A program made the translations under genes and the position numbers. The notes under the pieces were generated by a model. It searched no databases and was not told where the DNA came from. It saw only the letters and a program-made list of their open reading frames with translations. A stretch of 64,000 bases of DNA from Tetrahymena elliotti 4EA (Eukaryota > Ciliophora > Oligohymenophorea > Hymenostomatida > Tetrahymenidae), in assembly GCA_000231825.2 (NCBI GenBank), contig JH720315.1, positions 455,645 through 519,644 of the forward strand, given 5' to 3'. Of this stretch, positions 11,380-23,673 are shown piece after piece (the first letter of the stretch is position 1; every line of letters starts with the position of its first letter).

Positions 11380-11610
11380 AAAAAGAAATAAAAAGATTAA
11401 ATCAAAATAAAAGAATTAAAAACTAAATAAGATTAAAATAATCAAGAAACGAATCACACAAGCATAAAAGCAACAACAAAAACTAAACAAAAAAGCAAAC
11501 AAAAGAAAAACAAAGATAACTAAATCAAATAAAAAGAATAAAAAAATAAACAAACAAAAATGAAAGAGAAGCACAAATAAAAACAAACAACGCAAAAGAA
11601 AAAAAATAAG
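11380..11610. repeat. A-rich low-complexity tract
   Basis: AAACAAACAAAAA-type sequence on the plus strand, of the same character as 5640-5885, including AACAAAAACTAAACAAAAAA and AAATAAACAAACAAAAATG. Confidence 0.6.
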
Positions 11611-12547
11611 GAAGATAAATTACATCTAGACATAAGCACTTTTTTATTTTGAAACACAAATTATGGAGATAATTTTACTAATAATTATTAATTAAAAAAG
11701 ATATTTGTAAAACAAAAAAATTAAATTTCCTTGCTTTTTTATTAAAAATAAAAGTTTCTTAATTAGAAGTTGACTTTTGACTAAAAATAAAGAAGTTGTA
11801 ATTTAGTTTCTGTAAATTTTAATGCAATAGAATTATTTATTTTTCTAATTTTAAAATATTGTTAGTTTTAGAAAAGTAAATTGTATGGATTTAACAATTA
11901 TTTCTTATTGTGATTAACTATCGTAATTGGGTCTTTAAAAAAATGTATTTTTAAATAACTAAATGATGTATTGTCTTCATGGATTTAGGAGTGTAATATT
12001 TATCTAACAAAATAACATATTATTTTTAGTTTTTTTATGAATCACTTGATATCTAAATAAATATCATAAAACAATCATTGTATTTATTTATTTTTAAAAT
12101 TTAGTTTGCTTATGAACTTCTGAATATCAAATTATTAATTGAAAAATTAAGGGTTTTCGAAAATTCAATTTTTATAGTTTCTTGATAATGTATGTTAAAT
12201 TATTGAATAAATATCTTTCTCTAATATTTGTGTTCATGAGTTTTCAAAAAGATAATGTATCTTTAATTTATTTTTAAGAATTCAATTTTAAAAAATTTTT
12301 AATAATATGGATTTTTAATTGAAAAAAATAAAAATAATGCATATTTAATATCCTGACTTTGATATTTTCTTAATATTAATCAGAATTTTTTGTTTAACTG
12401 AAAATATAAAGAATAATAAAAGTATTAAACAAAGATAAATTTCCATTTTATGCTATTCACTAAATAATAACTCAAAAAGTATCTTAAACTTTAGATTAGA
12501 ATACTTTTATAAAATTTATTTTCTTATTTAATAATTTTACTATTTAG
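11611..12547. other. AT-rich intergenic stretch
   Basis: No gene supported. It leads into the acceptor of the plus-strand LRR exon at 12548; an upstream exon may hide here but I could not define it. Confidence 0.4.
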
Positions 12548-12826
12548 ATGGCTTAAAAGAATTAATTAAAATCACACATTTTTATCTTGATATATCTCCT
12601 ATTGGAGTTAAATATTTAAGAAAATCTCTAGAAAAGTTATTAAACATTAAATCATTAAACCTGTATTTGAGGTATAATTTTTTATTTAAATTTAATCTAT
12701 TTATTCCATAAATAAATTTAAAAAATATTTTTTTTAGTTAATATAAAACAAGTTTAGATGAGTACAGAAATATTGGGATTTCAATACAAAATCTTTAAAA
12801 ATGTTTTACCTACCACTTAATTTACA
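12548..12826 (+). CDS. Partial leucine-rich-repeat gene (two exons)
   Basis: Exon 12548-12671 lies between a TATTTAG acceptor and a GTATAA donor. It reads GLKELIKITHFYLDI and then GVKYLRKSLEKLLNIKSLNL, a clear LRR with leucines at the usual spacing. The exon breaks codons as xAT at its start and AG at its end. A second exon, 12738-12826, begins after TTTTTTAG with a T that completes the codon. It reads YKTSLDEYRNIGISIQNLQK and is followed by GTAAAC. This is the same codon-splitting design as in the minus-strand arrays, but on the opposite strand, so the gene converges on the array at 13.2-15.8 kb. The start and remaining exons are not defined. Confidence 0.5.
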
Positions 12827-13202
12827 GTAAACAATTTTTCACATCTAATTTATTATTATTAATTAAAATTTTTTCAAAAATAAATACCATAAATCCTTAT
12901 TAACTCTTATTTACTTCTAAGGATTTAGTTAAGTTTCAATATAATAAAAATTATTTTTAATAAATTAATTTTATTGAAATCGAATAGTAAATCTCAATCA
13001 AAATTAAGGAATATAAAAACTAATCTCTTAAATTTAAGAAGCTTATTGAAAATTCTATGTTTCAAACCATCTTCTTCTTACTAACTAAATTTTTTAATTA
13101 TTTTTCATAATTAATTTAAATATTTGACATAAAAAATAGTAAAAAAATATGAAAAGAATTGAAATTCAAATTAATAAAAACAGTTAAATAATATTTATTT
13201 AC

Positions 13203-15774
13203 CTTAGGTTTAGTGTAAAAGTGAAGAGTTTAACACATTTTGCTAAATTAGTACATAAATTTAATGCTTCTTAAGGGTCTATTTAGTTGTTTCTGTGAAA
13301 TTTTTATGCATTTAATATAGATTACCTTCAATAAAATATGTAAATGAGAAATAATATTTTTACTTAAGATCTAATGTTAATGTTTAAAGGTTGGTGCAAT
13401 ATGTTAAAGCAGAAGTTAAAGCTGATGAACCTTCATTATTTATTTGATTTTTACTATTTATTTATAGAACTACTTAATATTTTTTGCATAAAGTTATTCT
13501 TCTTAAAATGGTTAAGATATTTTTTAAATTCTCAATAAATAAATAATTTAATTTATTGATCTTTTTTTGAGAATCAAAATCCCATTATAACTAAGTAAAG
13601 TATTTTTACTTAAGATTTAGATTCAAAATACATAGATTTTTTTAACTAGCTAAAGCAGAACTGAGAACTTACATCCCCTAGTTATCTATCTAATTATGGC
13701 TTTTTAAATTTATAAAAGATATATTTTTTAATTATTAAATATTATTGAAATTTCTTAGTTAAAACAAAGATGTTGACAAAAGATAAAGCTTCAGAGTTTA
13801 GAGATTATTACAGTGTTTCAAATCAGAAGCTAAAGTTGATATTCCCTATAAACCAATTTTGTTACACTTTATATTTTTTATTTGAATAAATATCAAAAAA
13901 CTTTACAAAACAAGAACAAATAATACATAAAAATAAAATTTATTTCTACAAAAAATCAATTTTATTGTCAAAAAATATTATTTTAAACTATTAATCCTTA
14001 TTATTAATGATTTAATGATAAACTATTATTAAATAAGATTTAGAGTTAAATCTGATAGATTAGAGCAGTTTTTCAACACTGAACCTATTGCAGGTGCACT
14101 TTTTTCAGTAACTCGGTTGTCACTATTTTATTTATAGTTAAAAATCTTGATATATAAATATGAAAAAGATTTTCTCTTTTTTAAAAAATATTCTTCTTGA
14201 GTAATGAAGTTTTTTAAATTAAAAATTAATCAAATAAAATTATTATTCTCTAAATAAATTTGAAGAAATTTTAAAGTTAAAGATAAGGATAAGATAGATA
14301 GTTATTGTTTTGGTTATTAACTTTTTAAGAAGTATTTAAATTTGGGAGTTAACCTAAAATTTAAATTTATCATCTATAAATAGTTGATTTAAAAAATAAA
14401 AAATAAGAACAATTTAATTACTGCTTTAAAGTTTGTTAAGTTATTTTAGGAATAAAAAAGTAAAGATTTTTTATCTTAGAAATTAATAAATTAATTATTT
14501 TTCTACATATCTGTGAATAATTTATCAATCTTTAATTAAATTCTTTGTGATGAACTTATGAAAAAATTTAGCAGAAAATTTTTGATTTAGAAATGAATTG
14601 AAGAAAAGAAATAAATTTATTTTTCTTTAAATAATGATTTAAATTAGTTGCATTCTTCTTCTTGTTTGACCAGATAAGAAAGAAATTTTTTTAATTTAGA
14701 AATTAATCAAATCAATAAAGCAAAATAATTAAAAAAATAAAATTATTATTATTTATGCAAGTAAAAGTTTCAAATTGCAAATATTAATACAATTTGATAA
14801 AGCTAGACATAAAGCAGTGGCTCCCTCATCACAAGTTTAAACATTACTTTTTTTTATAAAATAAGTTAATTTAAAGTGATATAATAAACAAATAAAATAA
14901 GGAAGTAAAAGTATCCTATTAATCTAATTAAAAAATTAATAGTAAAATTTACTAGAGATTAAGAAATAAAGTTGAAAGATTTCTGCAATTTCTCAAAGCT
15001 GAGCTTAAAGCTAATGTACCCTCTACTCCTATAAAATTATCACTTTTTATTCATTACAATTTTTTTGTTTACGGAAAAAATAAAATTCAGAAGTTAAAAT
15101 ATATTTTAAAATAAGTTAAAAAAGCATGAGCTCATTAAAGAAAAAAGAATGTCTTTACTTTAAAAGTAGAGTAAGAGATGTTAAATTTTAGCAGTTTGAG
15201 AGAGCCTAAAATAATTTTGAAGAACCATTTACAGTAATTTGATTATCACTTTAGAATTTTTAAATAACAAAATATTTAAGGATGAAGAGATCGATGAATT
15301 AATTAATTATTTTACTAAAGATAGAAAGCTAAAGTATTTATTTTAGGGCAATCAGCCAATATTTGGTTTAATGATGAACAACCTTCATCACCAATACTAT
15401 TTCGGCTTTTTATTTTTATTTTAAATATTTAAGATGAAAATTTTTTTATCTTAAACATATTATTTTACTTGAAGTCCAATATTAGATTTTAAAGATTAGT
15501 ACATTAAGCCAAGGAAGAGCTTAAAGATGACAAACCTTATCCACAAATCTAGTTTTCCCTTTTTATTACAAAAAAAAAATCATATAAATAAATTAAAAAT
15601 ATTTCAAAAAAAATCAAATACTCGTAAATAAATTTTTAAAGAAAAATTAGAATTTTTTATTAGAGTTAATAATTTTTTTTTTACGAAAATAAGAGTACCA
15701 ATATTGAGAGATTCATACATTTCTAAAGGGCCTTACCTACAGCAGAAGCACCATTTGAACCAATTTAATTTAAA
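13203..15774 (-). pseudogene. Leucine-rich-repeat gene of 90-nt exons, 11 units, partly decayed
   Basis: Each exon encodes one 30-residue LRR of the type NQIxxxGxxxLxxALxxCxNLxxLxLxL, starts with one base completing the previous codon and ends with two. Units, 3' to 5' in the gene: 13203-13292, 13364-13453, 13610-13699, 13778-13866, 14033-14122, 14757-14846, 14953-15042, 15159-15248, 15316-15405, 15469-15558 and 15685-15774. Typical text: NSIGDEGCSSLNQILADCPK. Eight units have intact acceptors (AAAAG or CAG), GTAAA donors and exact 90-nt length. Three are damaged: 13778-13866 is 89 nt; the donor after 14033 is TTAATA; the donor after 14757 is ATAAAT. No start exon was defined beyond 15774 (a weak NQVGKFLKILKF unit near 15880) and the 3' exon is unclear. 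Such LRR stacks are protein-binding. No other domain is visible. Confidence 0.75.
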
Positions 15775-16152
15775 CTTTTTTGATGTTTTTTTTTATTTTT
15801 TGATTAAAATGTTAAAGAAAAAAATGAAAAAATGATTGTTTATTTTGTATTAGAATTTTAAGATTTTGAGAAATTTACCTACTTAATTAGAACATATAGA
15901 ACATATTTTAAGATGAGAAAAATTATTATTTAAGAACTAAAGAGAATTTTAAAAGTATCACTTATTTTCTAAATTAATAGATCTCAGCATTCTAATTTAT
16001 TTTTTTTAAGTTTCATTTTTTTTTTAAATTAAAAAATAATTTATTTAAAAATGGCAAATATAAAATATAAAAAGGGTAAGTTGAATACAATTAATTTATT
16101 ATTTTATTTAGGAAAATATTTATTAATAGGATAAAATTTATCAAAATAAAGA
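15775..16152. other. Spacer between the LRR array and ZMYND10
   Basis: AT-rich. Contains a degenerate LRR-like minus-strand piece around 15840-15900 that may be a worn 5' unit of the array. The ZMYND10 gene ends at 16153. Confidence 0.4.
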
Positions 16153-18315
16153 TCAATCTAATTCATCTAAATTCTGATTTTATTATTATTATTATTGTTG
16201 TAATTCGCTTTATTTTTATTAAGGCTTTTCTTAAATTTCTGTAACTAAAATTGATTTTTCAGAAGTGTTTAATAAATTCTAGGCAGGAATATTTTCTTTA
16301 CCTAAATCATTAATCATGTCTTTCTTTCTTTGCTCCTTTTCTTTATTTTCTTCAACTATTTTTTTACAGGCAATCTTGTGGTCCTTCCAATGTGCAATCT
16401 ATTTTTAACAATAGTTAAAATAAGATTTGAATAAATAAAAAAATTTACTTGGCATTCTCTTGAGCAATACCAAACAGTCTTACACTAAGAACATCTTTTA
16501 GCTGCTTCCTTTTTGCAAAGTTCGCACTTAAATCCTTCCATCAAGCCATCTAAAATATTCTATCCATATAAATCTGCTAATCTCTACATGTCTTGCTTTG
16601 CAGTCTCCTTATCATTTACAAAATATTCAGTCTTTTATTTCTCTGCAATATCATTCCAGTTCTTACCCTTGATAATCTTATCTCTAATTTCAGGAATTTG
16701 CTAGACTATAAACGGATTTGATTTAGGAACGCTCTATACCTACATAATTGATAATTCTTCAAGTGTTCTCAACATATGAGATAAATTAGGTATTTAATCA
16801 AGCAGAATTTCATTCATATATTTTCTTAACTATTGTAATAAATTTCAAATTTTTGATATATTTCATCTTCCTTAAAACAATTAATTATTTAATGAATGAA
16901 TTACTCTTAACATGTTAGATTTTCTGAATTCATTTAATTCATACTTTTTACGACATTCAGGATCCATGAATAAATTATAAATTGTAATCCAAACATTAGC
17001 TTCAAGCTTAACTATTTTACTATACTCAGATTTGTCTACAATTTGCCATTTACTGTTTTCATATTTTTCTCTTTCACCTTATAAACAAAAAAAGTTAACA
17101 AATCCTTAATAACATTTTATTAGAATTTAAGAAATAGTTTCTTTATTGATTTATTTATTACCTTCAGATGTTTAGCGTAACCATGGTTTATCTTCAATTA
17201 AAGGAACTAATATGCAAAGAATATCATTAATTTCAAGTAAATGATGAACAACACTAACAGGTAAGTACTTGACATAATCTGAAATAAATCTAATAATTGA
17301 AATACACATCATACCAATTTTAAATTCAATATCATCTATTTATTCTTAATATTCTTCAGTTCTTGTCTTTTTTAAGACATCTTCTACTGTCTTTTTGGCT
17401 ACTTTTTTAGTTTGAGGGCTATGAATAAAATAATAAAAGTTTAATTTTATCAATTAAAATGCTAGTTGAAAAACATACAATTTTGTTAAATGTACAAGTT
17501 TTCTATAGCAGTAATCAATTAATTCTATTAGAAATTCATCTGCTGAGTCAACAGCTGTTCTGTGGAACATAATAACTTCAATTAAATTGCAAACTACCGC
17601 TTCATGATAAACTGCAATATAACTTCTATATGTATTTATTTTCAGCATGTGGCCCTTTAACAAAGGTAATACCTTCTATTTCCAAATTTCTGTCTCTATC
17701 AAATCATAAATTAAAATCTTCACTTTGTCAAAAGTTACTAAAGAATCCATAATATACTCATCACTTTTAACCATTGCATTAACATGTGCCTAAATTATTT
17801 TTTTTATTTAAAAAATGAATTCAATTTCTATTTATTTTTTAAAATCTTTATTTAAAATCTAAACAAAAACTTATTATCAAGTTCTCTTTCTGCTTAATTA
17901 CAATTAAATCAATTAAATCTTTTAAAAATCTTTTTCCATTTTTAATATTGATTTTTCTATCAACTAAAGAATTTAAATTGCTTAAAAATAAACTTGTAAT
18001 TTTGAAAACGAGAGTTTTCATCAAGTATTTTAATTTTTCACTTAAAATATGCCTTGGATAAAACTATGAAATAACAGCAAATTTTTACTTGCATATTGAG
18101 TCTTTGAAGAATTTCGTCCTATTTGAACCAGCTATTGAATAAAGAAGAATAATTATTAATTATTTACTCAGATGAGATTACAATTAAAAATAAAAAGAAT
18201 GGTAATATTACTTTTAACTGCCGTACTCCTCAATATTAATGATTCCTAACTTTTCTATTAAATGCTCAGCTTCATAGTGAGTTAATAAATCTCCAATTTA
18301 TTGCTAACCTTCCAT
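16153..18315 (-). CDS. ZMYND10: ZMYND10 (BLU), dynein-arm assembly factor
   Basis: Seven exons: 18212-18315, 18089-18131, 17479-17789, 17162-17418, 16915-17077, 16449-16829 and 16153-16398, all GT..AG, giving a protein of about 500 aa. The N-terminus reads EAEHLIEKLGIINIEEYGS and then DEILQRLNMQ. The conserved core has LIETEIWKQKVLPLLKG, YIAVYHEAVVCNLIEVIMFH and DYCYRKLVHLTK, and later VWITIYNLFMDPE, LLDQIPNLSHMLRTLEEL and IPEIRDKIIKGKNWNDIA. These align with animal ZMYND10 along its whole length. The C-terminal MYND zinc finger is complete: CELCKKEAAKRCSQCKTVWY, CSRECQ, split by the last intron from HWKDHKIAC. A Gln-rich tail follows. Known role of the family: a cytoplasmic co-chaperone for axonemal dynein heavy-chain folding before transport to cilia, which fits a heavily ciliated cell. 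Confidence 0.93.
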
Positions 18316-19389
18316 TTTTTGTAACTAATAATTTTTTGATAAAGCTTAGATATTTTAAAAAAGATATTAATTATTAATAAATATCATCAATTCACTTCTA
18401 CTATTTAATATCAAACACAAACTAACAATTCGCAGTAAAGAAGTTTTAAATCAATTAATTAATTAAAAATATCAAAAATTTTAAAAAATTAAACAATATT
18501 TATTTATTTAAAATTTCATTAATTCAAAAATATTGCATATTTCTTTTAAAGTTATACTATTATTTCCTATTATCAAATTAAACTCAACAACAAAGACATC
18601 AAATTGCAGTAGCCAATATTTTATCATTCATTAATTTTTCTTTTCTAATTAAAATTAAACAATTTTCTATTATAAAATATCAATTTAATTTTTTTCTTTC
18701 TATTGTTTTTTAAAGAAATTTAGTTTACCAAAAGATTAAAATATATTCAAAATTCCTTACATTTATTAATAGATCAAATTTTAGCTTAAAAAAGTTTGTT
18801 TTTGAAATATTATTTTTATTGATTTTAAAAAATAAAAAGAATTCATTTCATTAAAAATAATTAATTTTATTTAGAAACATATTCTTTTTTTATTTATATG
18901 ATATCTAATTATGGAAAAATATTTCACTTTAATTTCTTTATTTAATTAAGCAACGCAAAAAATTTAAAGATTTTTGTCTAAGCACACCAAAAAAATCAGA
19001 AAAAAATATTGTTTTTAACATTTCATTATTGGTAGAAAGAAATCAATCCTTCCAACTATTAATATTAATTAATTGAAACTCAAATAAAAATAATAAAAGA
19101 AAACACAATGAATACATACATTTAAAAGAAAAATAATGTAATTTAATGATTAAATATTATTGAAACTACTTCTTAATGAATATCAATTTATTAAAAGATA
19201 TCCATATAAAAAAGGAGCCAAAAGGGATGTTTTTAAATCAAATTTTTTGAAAAAAAAACATCATCAAAATGATTTTGAATGGGCTTATTATTCTTAGAAT
19301 GAATTAAAATTTTTTAAGGATTTTAAATGGAAAAGATAATTTATACAAAGGAAATTTAAAACATACATTATACACAATAAACTTGATTT
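18316..19389. other. Intergenic: ZMYND10 upstream and tetrahymanol synthase 3' region
   Basis: Very AT-rich. Must contain the ZMYND10 promoter and the 3' end of the cyclase transcript, but no discrete regulatory motif is identifiable. Confidence 0.5.
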
Positions 19390-21863
19390 TCAAATCTCAT
19401 TTTTTTTAATAAGTTATCCATCTCCATTGTAAAGATTTTTGGAGAAGTGGTATTCACCTTATTATATTTTTTGGTATCTATTTAATGCAACTAATGGGAA
19501 TGATTAAGCATATGAGGGATATTATAAATAGAGTAAACCTCTATGGCCTGTTCCAATGGTGGAGTGGTCAAAGAAGGTATTTCCGTCTCTTTTGAATTGA
19601 TCTAATAAATATTAAACAGCTCTATCAGCAGCTTGCTTGATTTATTCATTTTGGTGATAAACTTCTAAGAGAGCTAATAAACCCCAGGAAGTTTGAGTAA
19701 TTGTAGATTTACCAATACCATTCCACTTTTCAGGGTCATTGTAAGAAAGGACACATTCACCAAAGCCACCATCTTTATTTTATTTGACAAGCAAATAATT
19801 AATACTGTTTTAAACCCACTGTTCGTTTAAGTTATAGTTTACTCTTGCCAAACCTGGTACAACAGCTCCGACAGCCATAATGTAGTTAACACCCCATCTA
19901 GCTTACCAAGATCCCCACTTATTTTATGTCTTTCTTTGATATTTAATCATATGTTAAATTTTAGGATGGTCAGCTTGATATCCAAATTCTCCTAAACCTT
20001 CCATAATATGACCAGTAATATCAGGGCATGAAGGATCAAAAATTTCAGCAGAGTTAGCAATACCAGCCATATTGAAAGCAAATTTGAATAATAAGTTATC
20101 TTCATTTTTACCTATTTTTTTATAAATAAAAATCATTATTAAAACTATTTTATTTAGATTCATATTAATAAGCAAATATCTTTCATGATTATTTGCAGAA
20201 AAAAGTGATTTTTAAATGATATGCTATTCATTCTTATTAATAAGTAATAACTTTCATTTGTAATGCAATTATGTACTATTCATTCATATTTATAAATATC
20301 TTTCATTATTCTTTGTCTTTAGAAAAATTTATTTTTAATAAATAAAAGAAAGAATTTTAATATTAACTACCTTTGTCAAAAGCAGGATAACCACCATCGT
20401 CGTTTTGCATAGAGAAGAGCCATTCAATAGTTTCAGGAATTTATTTTTAGAAAGCTTCTTTGTAGTAACTCATGACAACAAGGAGTAAACCGGTATCATC
20501 AGTGTCTGGAGCATATTCGAAGTCATATCCATAACCAATACCTTTTTTTGGTTAAAGACCTTCTTTGACCATATTTTATACAATTGGGAAGATTCTTTCT
20601 TTATCTTAGCCACTTTCAAGCATAGCCCAACTGATAAGAATGGTATCCCACCATCTACCGTCATCCAAAGAGCCATGATAGGATTCTCTGAAGTTGAAGT
20701 AATTGAATTCTACAAAATAATATCCATCTTCATAGGCCTTTTAAATTTCATTTTAGTAGAGGTGAGGGTGCTTTGACTAGAAGTCTTTGAAGGACATTAA
20801 AGTCAAGAGGGTGGAGATTGTATAGGCACCAAAACTTCCAAGAGGTTGCTTAAGTTTGAAGATTTCATCCATTAAAACCAAGAGATCAGCATCAGGATTG
20901 AGTGTAGAGTATTCTCTAGGACTGATTTTAATACCATTCTTAGGATAATTAACCCAAAGCTCTCTCAAATCAGCAACTGGGACATTGAAAATAGCTCTTT
21001 AGTAACGCAAGTAAGCTAAGGCTGTTAAATGAGGATAGACCCACTAAGCAACAATATTCTTAACATAGGTGTACTTGAAAAGTCCATGAGACTTGAAGAT
21101 GAACAATGGAACATACCATAAATCTTCCCAGCTAATAGAGTTTATTAAAAAAAATGAATAATGATGCAAAACAAAATTTGGTAAAAAAGGTAATAAATAG
21201 ATTTAAAGCTAAATAAATAGATCTTTTCTTGCTTTTTATTTACTATTTTATATTTTTTGCCATTTTTTGCTTTTGGATTTAAAGAGGCTTAATTAGATGA
21301 TAGTTAACTTAGTAAAAATGACTCAAATAATGTAAATTAAAAGGCTTTAGAAAAATAAAGATGGAAATGAAGGTTTACCTGTATTAACCGAAAGCAGCTA
21401 ACTTAAACTTGGTCATGGTTTGAGTAGCTTCGATACCACCTTAAGAGAGGATCCATTTTCTGGCTTTTTCAAGAGCAGCTTCGATTTTAGGACTGTTATT
21501 AATAGATTTTAAGTACCAATAGTTAAAGACTGTGGCATCTAATTAACCGGTTTCAAGGTTTTGTTCTCTGACTTATTCCCAAGAACCATCTTAGAATTAA
21601 GTTTAGAGGAGACGCTCAGTAAAGTAGGTAGCATTGAAAGCAGATTTGTGAGTCCAGTTCAAGACAAGTAATTCGAAGTAGTATTCGCTAATGAACATTT
21701 CACCCAAATAAGGGGGATAGTACCAGGTGTTATTATGGACTTCAGCCCAATTGATACTTTGCTAGGTAGAGATGGCGTTTTAAACATCAGTGATATTCAC
21801 TTTTGCGTCTATGCTTGATAGTAATAAAAGACCTAAAACTAAGCCTAAGAGTACTTTCTTCAT
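19390..21863 (-). CDS. THC1: Squalene-tetrahymanol cyclase (tetrahymanol synthase)
   Basis: Three exons, 21379-21863, 20371-21131 and 19390-20111, total 1968 nt, 655 aa plus TGA, all with GT..AG introns. It cyclises squalene without oxygen to the sterol surrogate tetrahymanol. The catalytic Asp motif of the squalene-hopene cyclase class is present as APDTDDTG (usual DxDDTA). Gln/Trp repeats are visible: FQDGSWEQV, MQNDDGGYPAFDKG, QNKDGGFGE. Other family landmarks are GSLDDGRWWDTILISWAMLE, QNKWGSWQARWGVNYIMAVG, TITQTSWGLLALLEVY and HRGLLYLQYPSYAQSFPLVA. The start MKKVLLGLVLGLLLLSSIDA is a clean cleavable signal-peptide-like sequence, unusual for bacterial homologs, and implies entry into the ER. 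Codon use (more C/G-ending codons) suggests strong expression. The gene symbol is from memory; the class assignment is from the sequence. Confidence 0.93.
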
Positions 21864-22300
21864 GAGGAAAGGAATTTGCTTTTTTCTTATTTATTAATTT
21901 GTTAGTTGATTAATAATATTATTAAAATCTTGAATTGTTAGCCAGTTTTTAAAGCTAAAGAGATCTATGCAACAAGAAAGTATCAAGACAAATAAATTTG
22001 AATTTAACATTAAACGAATTTAATATAATAAATTCCTTACATATATAATATTATTAAAATCATATCATTAATGTCATTTTTCTTAACTTTTTCAAATCTA
22101 ACACGCATTTAAACATTTTGGCGTCAATCTTTATTTTAGCTCTATTTATTTACTCACTAATTTATTCAAAATAGTGTGCAATCTTTGTATGACATCACCT
22201 CAAACATATCAATTTTTCTTTAATAATATTATTAATAGAACTTTCTTTTTCTTTAATAATATTATTAAATGCTAACTTACAATAAAATATTACAACTCTT
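21864..22300 (-). promoter_or_regulatory. Upstream region of tetrahymanol synthase with repeated palindrome
   Basis: The 14-base palindrome TAATAATATTATTA occurs at 21911-21924, 22221-22234 and 22254-22267, with a shortened copy near 22047. The last two copies sit in a direct repeat TTTCTTTAATAATATTATTAA. AT palindromes are easy to make in this DNA, so a regulatory role is an inference from position and repetition. Confidence 0.3.
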
Positions 22301-23673
22301 CTCTCAAAATCATCCATCCTAATTTAATTTAATAATTTGTTAATCAATATCTCTTCTTTTTCCCCTCCCTCTAAAAATCAAAAAAATTAAAAGCTCTCAT
22401 AATAAAGTAATTAACTGAATAGTTAATTTGCTTTGATAAGATTATTCTCACTATCATCTTTCAGTATTTTATATTCATTTTTTACTATTTGAGCTATTTC
22501 GAAGAATAATTATTTTGGATTTTAAAATAAAAGATTTTCTGATTAAAAATGACACAGATATTTTTAATTTGTGCTGAGGATCTTAGAAAATAAATTCAAG
22601 GATCAATACATCTATTTTGTGTATCTAATTTTAGTGTCAGCTTTTGCAAATCTATGTTACTTCTGAAATAGTAAGCTTACATATAGCTAGCTCTCCTTAC
22701 TCTTCTATTTCATTAATATTTGTAATATATAAGATAAGAATCTTATTTTTCATTTAAAAATGTTATCTAAATAACAAAAATTTATCATTATAATTTAATT
22801 TTCTTGATATTTTCTCAAAAAAATGTATTTTTATATATAATTTAAATTATTTTTTAGTTAAATAAAATATTACAAATTTTAAAGAAATATCCCCAAATTT
22901 CTTATCAAAAATACAAATAGGTAATTAATATGAGAACCTATTTTAAAATAAGTAATTAATTATTAAAACAAAATAAATTAAAATATTTAATATAAATTCT
23001 TGATTTATCATAAGAAAAAAATCAAATTTAAAAAATTATTTTTTTCCAATTAAATAGGCTTTTACATTGAAAATATTTCTTAAAAATAAAAAATGAATAC
23101 GCTACTCAAATCTATTGCATAATTTTTCAAAACAAAATATTCTAAAAATATAAAAATAAATTTTAAATGCTCAACTAATAAATACAAATTCTAAAACTAT
23201 CGATAAGTAATAGTTAGTTGAAGATTCACTTTCATAGTAGCCTTACTTTTATTTAGAAATTAATTTAAATTAACTTATTTTATTTATAAAAATTGCCAAT
23301 ATTAATATACAAATTACCTTAGATTACACAAGAGAAGTTATAAAAAAGATTCTTATTTTTAATCATAGAATCATATGGTTCGTACTCTTTCTTATGATTT
23401 CTTATTATTTTTAATAAAATACTAAAAACTTTCCCTTTTATTTTATTATTTTTTAGTTAGCTGTTAACAATAAAAGTAGGGTAACAATTAATAATATATA
23501 ATTTGAATAATTAAAAATAAATAAAAAAATTAATTAAAATTAAAAATCTAATTAAATAAATAATCCATCCAAACACAAACACACATCTTAAGACACAAAA
23601 GCAATTTTTAGAATGTTTTCATTTATTAAAAAATCATTAAGGAGTATCATTTCTTTAATATTGGATTAGTACT
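22301..23673. other. AT-rich intergenic stretch
   Basis: No supported feature between the cyclase upstream region and the end of the second LRR array. Confidence 0.5.

Noticed and set aside
16051..16080. Possible plus-strand first exon (MANIKYKKG then GTAAGT)
   Set aside because: No downstream plus-strand exon; the following 2.2 kb is ZMYND10 on the minus strand.
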